A model generated the notes under the pieces. That model did no database searches. It was not told the DNA's origin and saw only the letters and a list, made by a program, of their open reading frames with translations. A DNA stretch of 64,000 nt from Candidatus Aminicenantota bacterium (GTDB lineage Bacteria > Acidobacteriota > Aminicenantia > Aminicenantales > Aminicenantaceae), in assembly GCA_016927475.1 (NCBI GenBank), contig JAFGMO010000103.1, positions 1 through 64,000 on the forward strand, in the 5' to 3' direction. The position numbers and the translations under genes were made by a program. The number at the start of each line of letters is the position of its first letter. Positions within the stretch are counted from its first letter, which is position 1. This document shows positions 29,395 to 36,763 of the stretch, one piece after another.

Positions 29395-29416
29395 TTTATC
29401 CCGTTCTATCCCGTTT
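29387..29416 (-). promoter_or_regulatory. Putative MraZ operator: three phased GGGA boxes
   Basis: On the minus strand the sequence AACGGGATAG AACGGGATAA runs straight into AATGGGAAAT, giving GGG at exact 10-bp spacing (29410-29412, 29400-29402, 29390-29392). A fourth TTGGGA lies 30 bp upstream at 29440-29442, inside the promoter spacer and in phase. MraZ is known to bind TGGGN boxes spaced by 5 nt (10-bp period). The third box contains the mraZ start codon. Confidence 0.75.
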
Positions 29417-29421
29417 TCTAC

Positions 29422-29450
29422 AATATATTGGAGAAAATTCCCAATGTCAA
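29422..29450 (-). promoter_or_regulatory. Sigma-70 type promoter of the dcw operon
   Basis: On the minus strand TTGACA (29445-29450), a 17-nt spacer, then TATATT (29422-29427). The start would fall near 29415, giving a leader of only about 20 nt before the mraZ ATG. Confidence 0.8.
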
Positions 29451-29552
29451 GGGGAAAAATAAAAAAAAATCCCTTTAAATTTTTTGTTTTCTTTAGCTTT
29501 CAATATGTGGTGGATAAAAAAAATGACCACAATATGTATAGTTTTTTTCAAT

Positions 29553-29571
29553 TTTTTCGATGTTCGAAAAA
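29553..29571. promoter_or_regulatory. Dyad between mraZ and rpiR-type gene, possible operator
   Basis: A perfect inverted repeat TTTTTCGA-TGT-TCGAAAAA lies about 65 nt before the regulator gene, in the divergent intergenic region. It could be an operator for the RpiR-family protein. No functional evidence is visible. Confidence 0.4.
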
Positions 29572-29637
29572 GCTCCACTGATATGACATTGCTTTCCTTC
29601 CTCAATTTGTTTTATGATGAACGGCGAAGATGGGAAA

Positions 29638-30522
29638 ATGAAGAGTAATCTAAAAACCCTTAGGGACCGGATAAAGAACAAGCTGCCGGAATTGACACAC
29701 AGCCAAAAACTTATTGTCAATTATTTTCTGGAGTCTCCGGAGAAAATCGCTTTAAGCTCTCTGAGAGAGCTGGAACGCGAGTTGAAGGTCAGTAAATCAA
29801 CAATCGTTCGCCTGACACAAGCTCTTGGCTACAAAGGATTTCAGGAATTGAAGTCTGCTTTTCTTAAATCCATCAGAATGGACCTGGATCCCATAGACCG
29901 GTATAAAACTTTTCTTGCTGAAGACCGAAGCGAAATGGACCGGATTTCCACCAGTTATCTCCGTCTTATTGCCGATGAAACCGTTCACAATATAAAAGAA
30001 ACTCTGCGTCTTCTAGATGATGCTCAGTATATGTCCTGTATTCAAATGTTGAAGAAAGCCCGACAGGTGTACACCATGGGACTGGGTATTTCCTCCTATC
30101 TGGCCGAAATCGCCGCCTATTTGTTGAACCGCGTCTCCATAAAGGCTCACTGTATGGTATTTTCTGGATTGAGCTTTGCCGAACAGATGATCAACGTGTC
30201 CGAACAAGATCTGGTTTTGGCATTTTCCCTGATGCCCTATTCCCGTGATACCGTGGAAGCCGCTGCTTATGCCCGGGAGAAAGGAATTAAGATCATTTCT
30301 ATCACTGATAAAGCGACGAGTGATATCGTGCCCTACAGCGATGTTTTTCTCCGGGTTTCCGTTGACAGCGCATCATTTTCCAATTCCATTTCTTCCGTCA
30401 TTGTTTTACTTTCGGCTATAGTCACCCGTATAGGTTATGAGCTCAAAGATAAAACTCTGGTCACCATCGGAGAGATCGAGCGGGTCAGGGCCAAACGATC
30501 TAATCGAAATAACAAAAACTAA
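29638..30522 (+). CDS. MurR/RpiR family transcriptional regulator
   Basis: A 294-residue repressor-type protein. N-terminal HTH_6 domain (LTHSQKLIVNYFLESPEKIA then LKVSKSTIVRLTQALGYKGF) followed by a SIS sugar-phosphate-binding domain (YTMGLGISSYLAEIAAYLL; LVLAFSLMPYSRDTVEAAAY; GIKIISITDKATSD). The effector is probably a phosphosugar or amino-sugar derivative, which fits its place beside the wall-synthesis operon, but the target is unknown. ATG 29638 has GATGGGA upstream; ATG 29614 would add eight residues and has no visible Shine-Dalgarno. Confidence 0.85.
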   Translation: MKSNLKTLRDRIKNKLPELTHSQKLIVNYFLESPEKIALSSLRELERELKVSKSTIVRLTQALGYKGFQELKSAFLKSIRMDLDPIDRYKTFLAEDRSEMDRISTSYLRLIADETVHNIKETLRLLDDAQYMSCIQMLKKARQVYTMGLGISSYLAEIAAYLLNRVSIKAHCMVFSGLSFAEQMINVSEQDLVLAFSLMPYSRDTVEAAAYAREKGIKIISITDKATSDIVPYSDVFLRVSVDSASFSNSISSVIVLLSAIVTRIGYELKDKTLVTIGEIERVRAKRSNRNNKN

Positions 30523-30589
30523 TCCGTACATCTCCTTTTAAAAAAATCTTTCGCACAATCTTTCGCCCAGGCTTGCCTCCAGTGAGGCT

Positions 30590-31012
30590 ATGAATTATGA
30601 TAAGGATTCCATCATAAGCAGCCTGAGGTTAGGAGAACATGTGAGAAAATACATCTTCTGGGCGGTTATCCACAAGAATAAGAATATCGCTTTAAACGAA
30701 GATCTTTCCCGTTATGCTCAGGGTGAAACATTCTGGCAGGCTATGCAGAACCTGGCTGATGTTCTCAAGAGATGGGATGCTTCTTCGTCTTCTGATGGAA
30801 GTGATATAGGAGAACGGCTGCGCATGTACAATGAGACAGGAATCAATAAAATTGAAATTTTTATCGAACAGGGAAAAAGCCGATTTTCCATAAAATGCGC
30901 CAACAGCCAAAGCTTCATCAATGCTTCCTCCGAAGAGGAGGCTCTTTCCAAATATATAGCTGTAAAAGCGAAAACATCCGTTGTCAACACGGGTGAACCC
31001 GTCAATGAATAA
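30590..31012 (+). CDS. Small protein of unknown function
   Basis: A 140-residue soluble protein with no motif I recognise. The N-terminal half is helical and aromatic, the centre has a Ser-rich spacer (WDASSSSDGSD), and the second half alternates short strands (KIEIFIEQGKSRFSIKC) with a helix (SEEEALSKYIAVKAK). It follows the RpiR gene by 67 nt. A hairpin, GCCTC-CAGT-GAGGC, at 30575-30588 contains the only GAGG in front of the ATG, so the ribosome site may be occluded, or the start may be wrong. Moderately likely to be a real gene. Confidence 0.5.
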   Translation: MNYDKDSIISSLRLGEHVRKYIFWAVIHKNKNIALNEDLSRYAQGETFWQAMQNLADVLKRWDASSSSDGSDIGERLRMYNETGINKIEIFIEQGKSRFSIKCANSQSFINASSEEEALSKYIAVKAKTSVVNTGEPVNE

Positions 31013-31109
31013 CCTGCCTTATTACCTAGAAAACAACAACAGTCATCACCCGGTTCATCCGGGTGATCCAGGATTACAGGCAATAATTTTCATCGTTCGT
31101 GGGTGCGCC

Positions 31110-31470
31110 GGCGCATGAAAAATTCATAAATTTGGCCGACGCCACAAGATAATCTCAATAATATGTGTCATTTAATAGTGATTTTCGGCAAAATTAACAA
31201 TGAAACATTTTCCGTGAATGTTTTAAAGAAAATATCGGCCAAATTTACCCTTTGGGCGCCGACCCAACCTAACCCGCCGATCTTACCGCATCTGCTTTGT
31301 TGCAGCCTGTCGTTGCGAGGAGCATGGCGACGCGGCAATCTCCTGGAATACTGCCACGCATCATGAGATTGCCACAGTTCCTGCGGAACTTCGCAATGAC
31401 ATCCAGCTTCACAGGCTGACGCCTCGCAGCTGCGGCAAGCTTGACTCGTGAAAAAAGCAGGATAATTAAG
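31110..31470. repeat. Dispersed repeat, copy A, with a nested palindromic repeat
   Basis: Largest copy of the family. An inner pair of perfect 13-bp inverted ends, TAAATTTGGCCGA (31127-31139) and TCGGCCAAATTTA (31235-31247), bounds a 121-bp core. A right arm then continues to TTGACTCGTGAAAAAAGCAG (31441-31460). The arm shares GATCTTACCGCATCTGCTTT and GCTTCACAGGCTGACGCCTC with copy C. The core contains a short frame (MCHL.VI....NETFS) that recurs in copies B and C. This explains most of the 535-bp gap between genes here. Confidence 0.75.
31309..31400. repeat. Nested palindromic repeat of the CATTGCGA type
   Basis: A 92-bp imperfect palindrome inside copy A, absent from copy C. Ends are GTCGTTGCGA and TCGCAATGAC; inner arms are GGCAATCTC (31334-31342) and GAGATTGCC (31365-31373). 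Similar GTCATTGCGAGG...CAATCTC palindromes are widespread in bacterial intergenic regions. Confidence 0.6.
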
Positions 31471-31547
31471 GCTGGTGTTGACTTTTTAAAATCAAAAATT
31501 TAGACTTGTCCCATCACCATGATTCCTATATTTTTAAGGAGGATTTT

Positions 31548-32648
31548 ATGAAGATCACTTTAAGTGTTCTTAAGGCCGATGTAGGAAGCATCGGTGGCCA
31601 TATCATACCCAGTACAGCCCTAATAAATGAAGTTAAAAATTTTGTTAAGGAAAATGGTGCCGGACTGATCATCGATTCTTATATCAGTCATACAGGGGAT
31701 GATATTGCCATTCTTGTTACCCATGATAAGGGGGTATCAAACGAGTCTATTCACAAGATGGGCTGGGATGCTTTCCTGGCCGGTACGGAGATGGCCAAAA
31801 AACAGGGCCTTTATGGAGCGGGGCAGGATCTGCTCAAAGACGCCTTCAGCGGCAATATTAAAGGCATGGGACCGGCGGTTGCAGAGATGGAATTTGAAGA
31901 ACGGCCCAACGAACCCTTTGTCTTTTTTGCTGCGGACAAAACCGACCCGGGTGCTTACAACCTTCCTTTTTACCTGGGATTTTCCGACCCGATGTACTGT
32001 GCCGGGCTGATCCTCAGTCCCAAGATGAGTAAGGGATTCACCTACCGCATCATCGATGTTGAGTACACTGAGAAAGACAAGATCATCGAGCTTAATGCTC
32101 CCGAAGAAATTTATGATATTGCTGCCCTGCTCAGGGACAACGAAAGATATGTCATTGAGAGCATCTATTCCCGGACATCGAAAAGCCAGGCTGTTTCCAT
32201 ATCGACGACGCGTCTCCATAACATAGCCGGTAAGTACACGGGTAAGGACGATCCGGTCGCGCTGGTCCGTGTTCAGGGAGAATTCCCCGCCACGGGTGAA
32301 GTCCTGGCTCCTTTCCAGATCGGCCACCTGGTGGCGGGTTTCATGAGGGGTAGTCATAACGGTCCGCTCATGCCCTGTAAGCTGAACACGACGATTTCCT
32401 ATTTTGATGGTCCCCCGGTCGTTACCGGCGCCGCTTTTTGTGTTAAAGACGGAAAGCTGACCGAACCGGCCGATGTCTTTGACCATCCTTATTGGGACTA
32501 TGTGCGTCAAGAGGTTTCGAGGAAAGCGACGGATATTCGAAGACAGGGATTTTCCGGGGCGGCCATGCTTCCCTTCAGTGAGCTGGAATACGGCGGAATC
32601 GTTGACAAGCTCCAGAAGCTTGAAGAGAAGTTTAAGCTCGTCAACTGA
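31548..32648 (+). CDS. Fructose-1,6-bisphosphate aldolase/phosphatase (archaeal type)
   Basis: Class V FBPase, the bifunctional enzyme that both condenses triose phosphates and removes the 1-phosphate, driving gluconeogenesis one way. The N-terminus MKITLSVLKADVGSIGGH is diagnostic, followed by SYISHTGDDIAILVTHD, FAADKTDPGAYNLPFYLGF and GPLMPCKLNTTISYFDGPP. 366 residues. AAGGAGG precedes ATG 31548; an upstream in-frame start at 31506 lies before that site. Typical of archaea and of some deep or thermophilic bacterial lineages. Confidence 0.93.
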   Translation: MKITLSVLKADVGSIGGHIIPSTALINEVKNFVKENGAGLIIDSYISHTGDDIAILVTHDKGVSNESIHKMGWDAFLAGTEMAKKQGLYGAGQDLLKDAFSGNIKGMGPAVAEMEFEERPNEPFVFFAADKTDPGAYNLPFYLGFSDPMYCAGLILSPKMSKGFTYRIIDVEYTEKDKIIELNAPEEIYDIAALLRDNERYVIESIYSRTSKSQAVSISTTRLHNIAGKYTGKDDPVALVRVQGEFPATGEVLAPFQIGHLVAGFMRGSHNGPLMPCKLNTTISYFDGPPVVTGAAFCVKDGKLTEPADVFDHPYWDYVRQEVSRKATDIRRQGFSGAAMLPFSELEYGGIVDKLQKLEEKFKLVN

Positions 32649-32739
32649 CCTGCGTCATTCAGGCTAAAATATAGCAGAAAAAAAAAGTCGACAAGAACCG
32701 TTTTATGATTTACGAGGGGATAAGTGTGTTTGCTGAGAC

Positions 32740-33159
32740 ATGAAAAAATACCGTAATCCCGTACCCACAGTAGATATTATTATTGAGATGGCCAAAGAAG
32801 ACGGCCAACAAGGAATCGTGCTTATCGAGCGAAAAAATCCCCCTCACGGCTGGGCATTGCCGGGGGGATTTGTCGATTACGGGGAATCCCTGGAAGAAGC
32901 GGCTACCCGGGAAGCAAAAGAAGAAACCAGTCTGGATATTCATTTAAAGCGCCAATTTTTTACCTATTCCGCTCCAGACCGGGATCCCCGGCAGCACACG
33001 ATCTCAACGGTTTATATCGCATCGGCGGAAGGGTGTCCGAAAGCTCAAGACGATGCGGTAAAGATCGGCATTTTTACCCAGAGAGAGATCGATTTTCCGT
33101 TGGCTTTCGATCATGAAAAAATCGTCAAGGATTATTTCAGATCCAAGGAGAGGAAATAG
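32740..33159 (+). CDS. Nudix hydrolase, ADP-ribose pyrophosphatase-like
   Basis: A 139-residue Nudix enzyme cleaving a nucleoside-diphosphate linkage. The full Nudix box (GX5EX7REUXEEXGU) is visible with one deviation: [20 protein letters not shown] then ETSLDI, where the glycine after EE is replaced by Ser. Upstream ALPGGF and downstream [15 protein letters not shown] resemble small ADP-ribose-type Nudix proteins. It stands alone after the FBP aldolase/phosphatase. Confidence 0.88.
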   Translation: MKKYRNPVPTVDIIIEMAKEDGQQGIVLIERKNPPHGWALPGGFVDYGESLEEAATREAKEETSLDIHLKRQFFTYSAPDRDPRQHTISTVYIASAEGCPKAQDDAVKIGIFTQREIDFPLAFDHEKIVKDYFRSKERK

Positions 33160-33239
33160 GAGATTCCTTTTTACGGTAAAACTTCCTACTTTAGACAAAT
33201 TCCGGAATGAGTATTCCGGATACGGCGGAAGGAATAACA

Positions 33240-33506
33240 ATGGATAAAGAGAACGATGGCGGGAGGAATAAGAACGAAACGGAATTCAAGGAGCTGAAGA
33301 TCGTTCAGGGACCGGTTGAAGCTGAAGTTATCAAGAGTTTTTTGGAAAGCAACGGGATCGCCTGTGTTTTCAGGGGTAAAGTTGTTCAATCAGTCCATCC
33401 TTTCTCAGCCGACGGACTGGGCCAGATAAAGATCATGGTCATGAAAAAAGATTATACCTTAGCCGAACGTCTACTGATGTCAAAAAAAGATACATCTCAA
33501 GAATAA
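33240..33506 (+). CDS. DUF2007 (putative signal-transducing) protein
   Basis: An 88-residue protein with one DUF2007 domain: FKELKIVQGPVEAEVIKSFL, ESNGIACVFRGK, then GLGQIKIMVMKKDYTLAERLL. The first 15 residues are charged and probably disordered. ATG 33240 has GGAAGG at suitable spacing; an upstream in-frame ATG at 33207 is less well supported. Function of the family is not established. Confidence 0.75.
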   Translation: MDKENDGGRNKNETEFKELKIVQGPVEAEVIKSFLESNGIACVFRGKVVQSVHPFSADGLGQIKIMVMKKDYTLAERLLMSKKDTSQE

Positions 33507-33520
33507 ATGTCCATCATTAT

Positions 33521-34780
33521 TCACAAAAAACGGCCGGCCGCTCTCAGCCAGAAAAAATAGGCTCCCGCTTTATTGAGGAAATCTTTTCTGTATTCGGGTG
33601 GGACAGGTTTGACCGGCTTGAATTTCCAGGCAAGTGGATTGATGTATTTTCCATGGAATTTGATCCGGTAATCCAAATGGGGCCCGGTTGCTTCCCCTGA
33701 AGCCCCGACATATCCGATGACCTGGCCTCCTTTGATACGGGCGCCCTTTTTGATTCCGGGGGGATAGCCGCGAAGATGGAGATACTGAGTCACGTAATCG
33801 TTCCGGTGGCGGATGCTGACCATGCGGCCGGAGGCCCCATGCCGCCCGACAAAGATGACCGTTCCATCCGCCGTGGCCTGGACGGGAGTTCCGATACGAG
33901 CCCCGTAATCAACACCGTAATGGGGGCGGTAGACCTTTCGGATGGGATGAAGCCGGCGTAAGCTAAACCGGGAAGTAATACGGGCGAATTTTATGGGGGA
34001 TTTGAGAAATTCCTTACGCAGGGAGCGTCCTTGGGCATCGAAATAATCCCAGTCGCTGCCGTCCGGGTAGTTGTATCGGAAAGCCCAGTAAGTCTGTCCC
34101 TGGTTGGTAAAGGAGGCAGCCAGAATCTTTCCGTAGCCATAAAATTCGCCGTTAAGATGTTTCTTTTCAAAAAGGATTTGAAAACGGTCGCCTTCACGCA
34201 GATCCGTGTAAAAATCAATATCCCAGGAAAAAATTTCCGCAAGGGTTAAAGCAAGATATTCTCCTTCTTTCTGTTGAGTGACCGAAGAGATGAGATTGTC
34301 GGTGACAAATCCGTTGAGGGCCGTCATGAAAGTTTCATAAGGAATAATTTTCAGTTGACCTGAGTACTGTCCCTTTTCATTTTTGACAAGAAGGTATTTT
34401 TCATCATCGATGGTGTATTCCAGGGAGGAGACATCCCCATTCGGGCTTTTGATGATCCGGATTTCATTCCCGGCCCTGACTTCTGACAGGTCGTAGACGG
34501 GTTTGACTTCTTCCCGCATTTGATGAATGTCCGCTGCTGAAAATCCACACTGGGTTAAAATATCGCTCAGGGTTGTCCCTTTGGATATGGTTTCATGATA
34601 TGATATGGGAACTTCTGGTGCCGGTGGATTTTCAGGAAGGATAATATCGTTTCCATTCACTTGTGGATTTTTGTCCACAAAGGCCAATACCAGATGAAAA
34701 ACGGTACAAAAAGTGATGTAAAGGACGAGGGGAAAACGCCGCGGGGGTTTTTCGAGTTTCAGGTGCCTGGCGTACTTCAT
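33521..34780 (-). CDS. M23 family metallopeptidase, membrane-anchored
   Basis: Likely peptidoglycan endopeptidase or its regulator. One N-terminal membrane helix (FPLVLYITFCTVFHLVLAFV), then a LysM-like/opacity-associated segment (ISKGTTLSDILTQCGFSAAD), then the LytM domain: RPHYGVDYGARIGTPVQATA (HxxxD zinc ligands), QYLHLRGYPPG (catalytic His) and GPHLDYRI. In LytM the last motif is HxH; here residue 370 is Asp, a change seen in other family members, so activity is uncertain. 419 residues. It is divergent from the ECF sigma gene. Confidence 0.85.
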   Translation of the reverse strand: MKYARHLKLEKPPRRFPLVLYITFCTVFHLVLAFVDKNPQVNGNDIILPENPPAPEVPISYHETISKGTTLSDILTQCGFSAADIHQMREEVKPVYDLSEVRAGNEIRIIKSPNGDVSSLEYTIDDEKYLLVKNEKGQYSGQLKIIPYETFMTALNGFVTDNLISSVTQQKEGEYLALTLAEIFSWDIDFYTDLREGDRFQILFEKKHLNGEFYGYGKILAASFTNQGQTYWAFRYNYPDGSDWDYFDAQGRSLRKEFLKSPIKFARITSRFSLRRLHPIRKVYRPHYGVDYGARIGTPVQATADGTVIFVGRHGASGRMVSIRHRNDYVTQYLHLRGYPPGIKKGARIKGGQVIGYVGASGEATGPHLDYRIKFHGKYINPLAWKFKPVKPVPPEYRKDFLNKAGAYFFWLRAAGRFL

Positions 34781-34903
34781 CCTAAAAGGGCTTGACGAAA
34801 ATGCGGCTTCGGTTTGCGCCTCAAACCTAACTTTACTCTTTTTCTTATAATGTTGTCTAATGCCTGTTCACATTTTTGGATGAAGAAGGGTATATTATTA
34901 TGG

Positions 34904-35476
34904 ATGAATCATGAAGAAGACTGGATTGACGAAGTGCTTCAGGGGAAGCATAAATCCTTTGAGGCGCTTCTTCTTCCTTACAGGAATAAAATGTTGAGCG
35001 TGACTTATCAAATGACAGGAAACATCGAAGAAGCCAAGGAAATCTGCCAGGAAGTTTTTTTGCGAGTTTTCCGGCATCTTGACAAGTTCAAGCGCGGTGA
35101 GAGTTTTAAAAACTGGCTTTTTGCCATCACAACCCATACGACCTATGACTTTTTGAGAAAAAAGCGCCGGGATCTATCGCTCATCGAGCGACAGAAATAC
35201 GAATCGTCTTTTTCTTTGGATAATCCCGAATCCCGGTTCCAAGGCGAAGAGCTGCGTAAGAAAATTCTTTTTTGTCTAAGGGGACTCACTCCCAAGGAGA
35301 GAACGGTTTTTATCCTAAGGGATGTTGAAGGGGAGTCCATCAAGGATACGATGAAGATTCTGGGGTGTTCCTCAACCAGTGTTCGAACCCATCTCTGCCG
35401 GGCGCGCCGCAAAATAAAGGATCAATTTTTGCGCGTGTCCCAAAAAGAAGGGAGCTCATCGCATGAAATGCCGTAA
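34904..35476 (+). CDS. ECF sigma factor (sigma-70 family)
   Basis: Extracytoplasmic-function sigma factor. Region 2 is FEALLLPYRNKMLSVTYQMT with EAKEICQEVFLRVFRHLDKF; region 4 is LTPKERTVFILRDVEGESIK with CSSTSVRTHLCRARRKIKDQ. There is no region 3 or 1.1. ATG 34904 gives a 190-residue protein and begins directly before region 2; an upstream ATG at 34880 or 34814 is possible. The next gene, an anti-sigma factor, starts 14 nt before this one ends. Confidence 0.9.
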   Translation: MNHEEDWIDEVLQGKHKSFEALLLPYRNKMLSVTYQMTGNIEEAKEICQEVFLRVFRHLDKFKRGESFKNWLFAITTHTTYDFLRKKRRDLSLIERQKYESSFSLDNPESRFQGEELRKKILFCLRGLTPKERTVFILRDVEGESIKDTMKILGCSSTSVRTHLCRARRKIKDQFLRVSQKEGSSSHEMP

Positions 35477-35945
35477 GGTATGCAGTTGGCTTCCCCTTTT
35501 GATCGAAGGGGACATGGACCGCAAAAAGAAAGCGGTCCTTGAGAAACATCTGAATAAATGCCCTTCCTGCCGCGAAGAATACAACATGATGCGGTCTGTT
35601 CTAAAGACCGTCGTTGAAGGACTGAGGGAAGGGAGGCCGGAGTGGACGGATACGGATTGGCAATTGGCCGTCCGGAAGACTGCTTCCTCAGGGAGTCAGG
35701 AAAAATCACGTTTTATCTTCAATCCCTTCCGAAGGGCCCGGGCTCTGGCTGTCACGGCCGCTTTAGCCGCTGTTCTTGTTTTTTCCCTGTTGTTTCCCCT
35801 GTTTAAACAAGCGCCGGGCAACCCGTCTTCGGAGAAGAGCAAGGTCGAACAAGATATGGTCTCGATGACCATGGTTTCCAAGGAATCTGGTCTGCAGATC
35901 GTTTGGATATTTAACAAAAATTTTACATTGGAGGATAACAAATGA
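35463..35945 (+). CDS. Zinc-finger anti-sigma factor
   Basis: A 160-residue membrane anti-sigma protein. The N-terminal zf-HC2 domain has Cys3, Cys7 and the HxxxCxxC motif His29-Cys33-Cys36 (HLNKCPSC). One membrane helix lies near residues 100-117 (LAVTAALAAVLVFSLLFPLF), with a short periplasmic tail. It overlaps the sigma gene by 14 nt and the next gene by 4 nt, the expected arrangement for a cognate pair. Confidence 0.88.
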   Translation: MKCRKVCSWLPLLIEGDMDRKKKAVLEKHLNKCPSCREEYNMMRSVLKTVVEGLREGRPEWTDTDWQLAVRKTASSGSQEKSRFIFNPFRRARALAVTAALAAVLVFSLLFPLFKQAPGNPSSEKSKVEQDMVSMTMVSKESGLQIVWIFNKNFTLEDNK

Positions 35946-36697
35946 GAAAAACAACCGTTTTGTTTTTAATCTTTTTGATGGCTGCCGTTTTTTCGGGAAG
36001 CCTTCAGGCCGTAAATGTCGAAGGAGAACAAGCTAATCAGACCGAAAAACCTCAAAAACGTCCCGAGCTTTTTAAAAAGATTATCAAGGTCAATTACATT
36101 GATTTGAACGAAGCCCACCGGATCCTCCGTCCGTTTGTGAGTCCTTGGGGACGCATGGAGGTCCTCCGGGACAGGGGTATTCTTATTATCGATGACACTT
36201 CCGATAGTTTGGCCAAGATGATATCAATCCTTGAAGAAATTGATAAGGCGCCCCTGGATCTGCAGTTCCATATCGAACTGATTATGGGGATGGCCGGTGA
36301 CGAAGGAGGTAAGGTTGATAAAGAATTGATGTCCGATCCGGTCATCAAAGAGCTGCGAACCCTGCTTAAATACAAATCCTTTCAGCTTCTGGATTCATCT
36401 TTGATCAAGGTTCAGGACGGTTACTATTCCAACCAGCGCATGGGGGGAGAGGGAATATCCCTGAAGCTGAGACTAAGACCCCGTTATATCAAAGAAGATA
36501 AAAAGGATACATTCAGGGTCGATCTGGGCTTGTCTCATTTTCAAGGTTATAAACCTGACGGGAATGAGCGGACAGCAACCTTGATCGATACCGTCCTCAA
36601 TCTGGAAGACGGGCAGCGGACGGTCGTTGGTGTCTCCAAGCTTAATGGAGGCGATAAGGCCCTTATTCTTATTATTTCCGGGAAAGTTCTTAAATAA
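35942..36697 (+). CDS. Exported secretin N-domain (NolW-like) protein
   Basis: A 251-residue protein with a signal peptide (VLFLIFLMAAVFSGSLQAVN). Residues about 40-100 match the secretin short N-domain: KVNYIDLNEAHRILRPFVSP, then VLRDRGILIIDDTSDSLAKM and ISILEEIDKAPL. The C-terminal half reads like a small beta-sandwich (FRVDLGLSHFQGY; GQRTVVGVSKLNGGDKALIL) rather than a full secretin pore. Its ATGA overlap with the anti-sigma gene makes it the third gene of the sigma operon and a probable target or sensor partner. Confidence 0.75.
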   Translation: MRKTTVLFLIFLMAAVFSGSLQAVNVEGEQANQTEKPQKRPELFKKIIKVNYIDLNEAHRILRPFVSPWGRMEVLRDRGILIIDDTSDSLAKMISILEEIDKAPLDLQFHIELIMGMAGDEGGKVDKELMSDPVIKELRTLLKYKSFQLLDSSLIKVQDGYYSNQRMGGEGISLKLRLRPRYIKEDKKDTFRVDLGLSHFQGYKPDGNERTATLIDTVLNLEDGQRTVVGVSKLNGGDKALILIISGKVLK

Positions 36698-36722
36698 TCC
36701 CCGGTTCGAAATCTTTATGATG

Positions 36723-36751
36723 GACGGTCTGCCTTCATAAGGCAGACCGTC
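36723..36751. terminator. Bidirectional hairpin between convergent genes
   Basis: A perfect 13-bp stem, GACGGTCTGCCTT with AAGGCAGACCGTC, closes a CAT loop between the sigma operon and the converging M28 gene. No T-run follows on either strand, so termination would be weak or factor-assisted. Confidence 0.6.
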
Positions 36752-36763
36752 ACTTCAGTATTC

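Noticed and set aside
31309-31400. Possible CRISPR or tRNA-like structure in the 31.1-31.5 kb gap
   Set aside because: The repeats are inverted and not regularly spaced, and no tRNA T-loop or acceptor pairing is seen.
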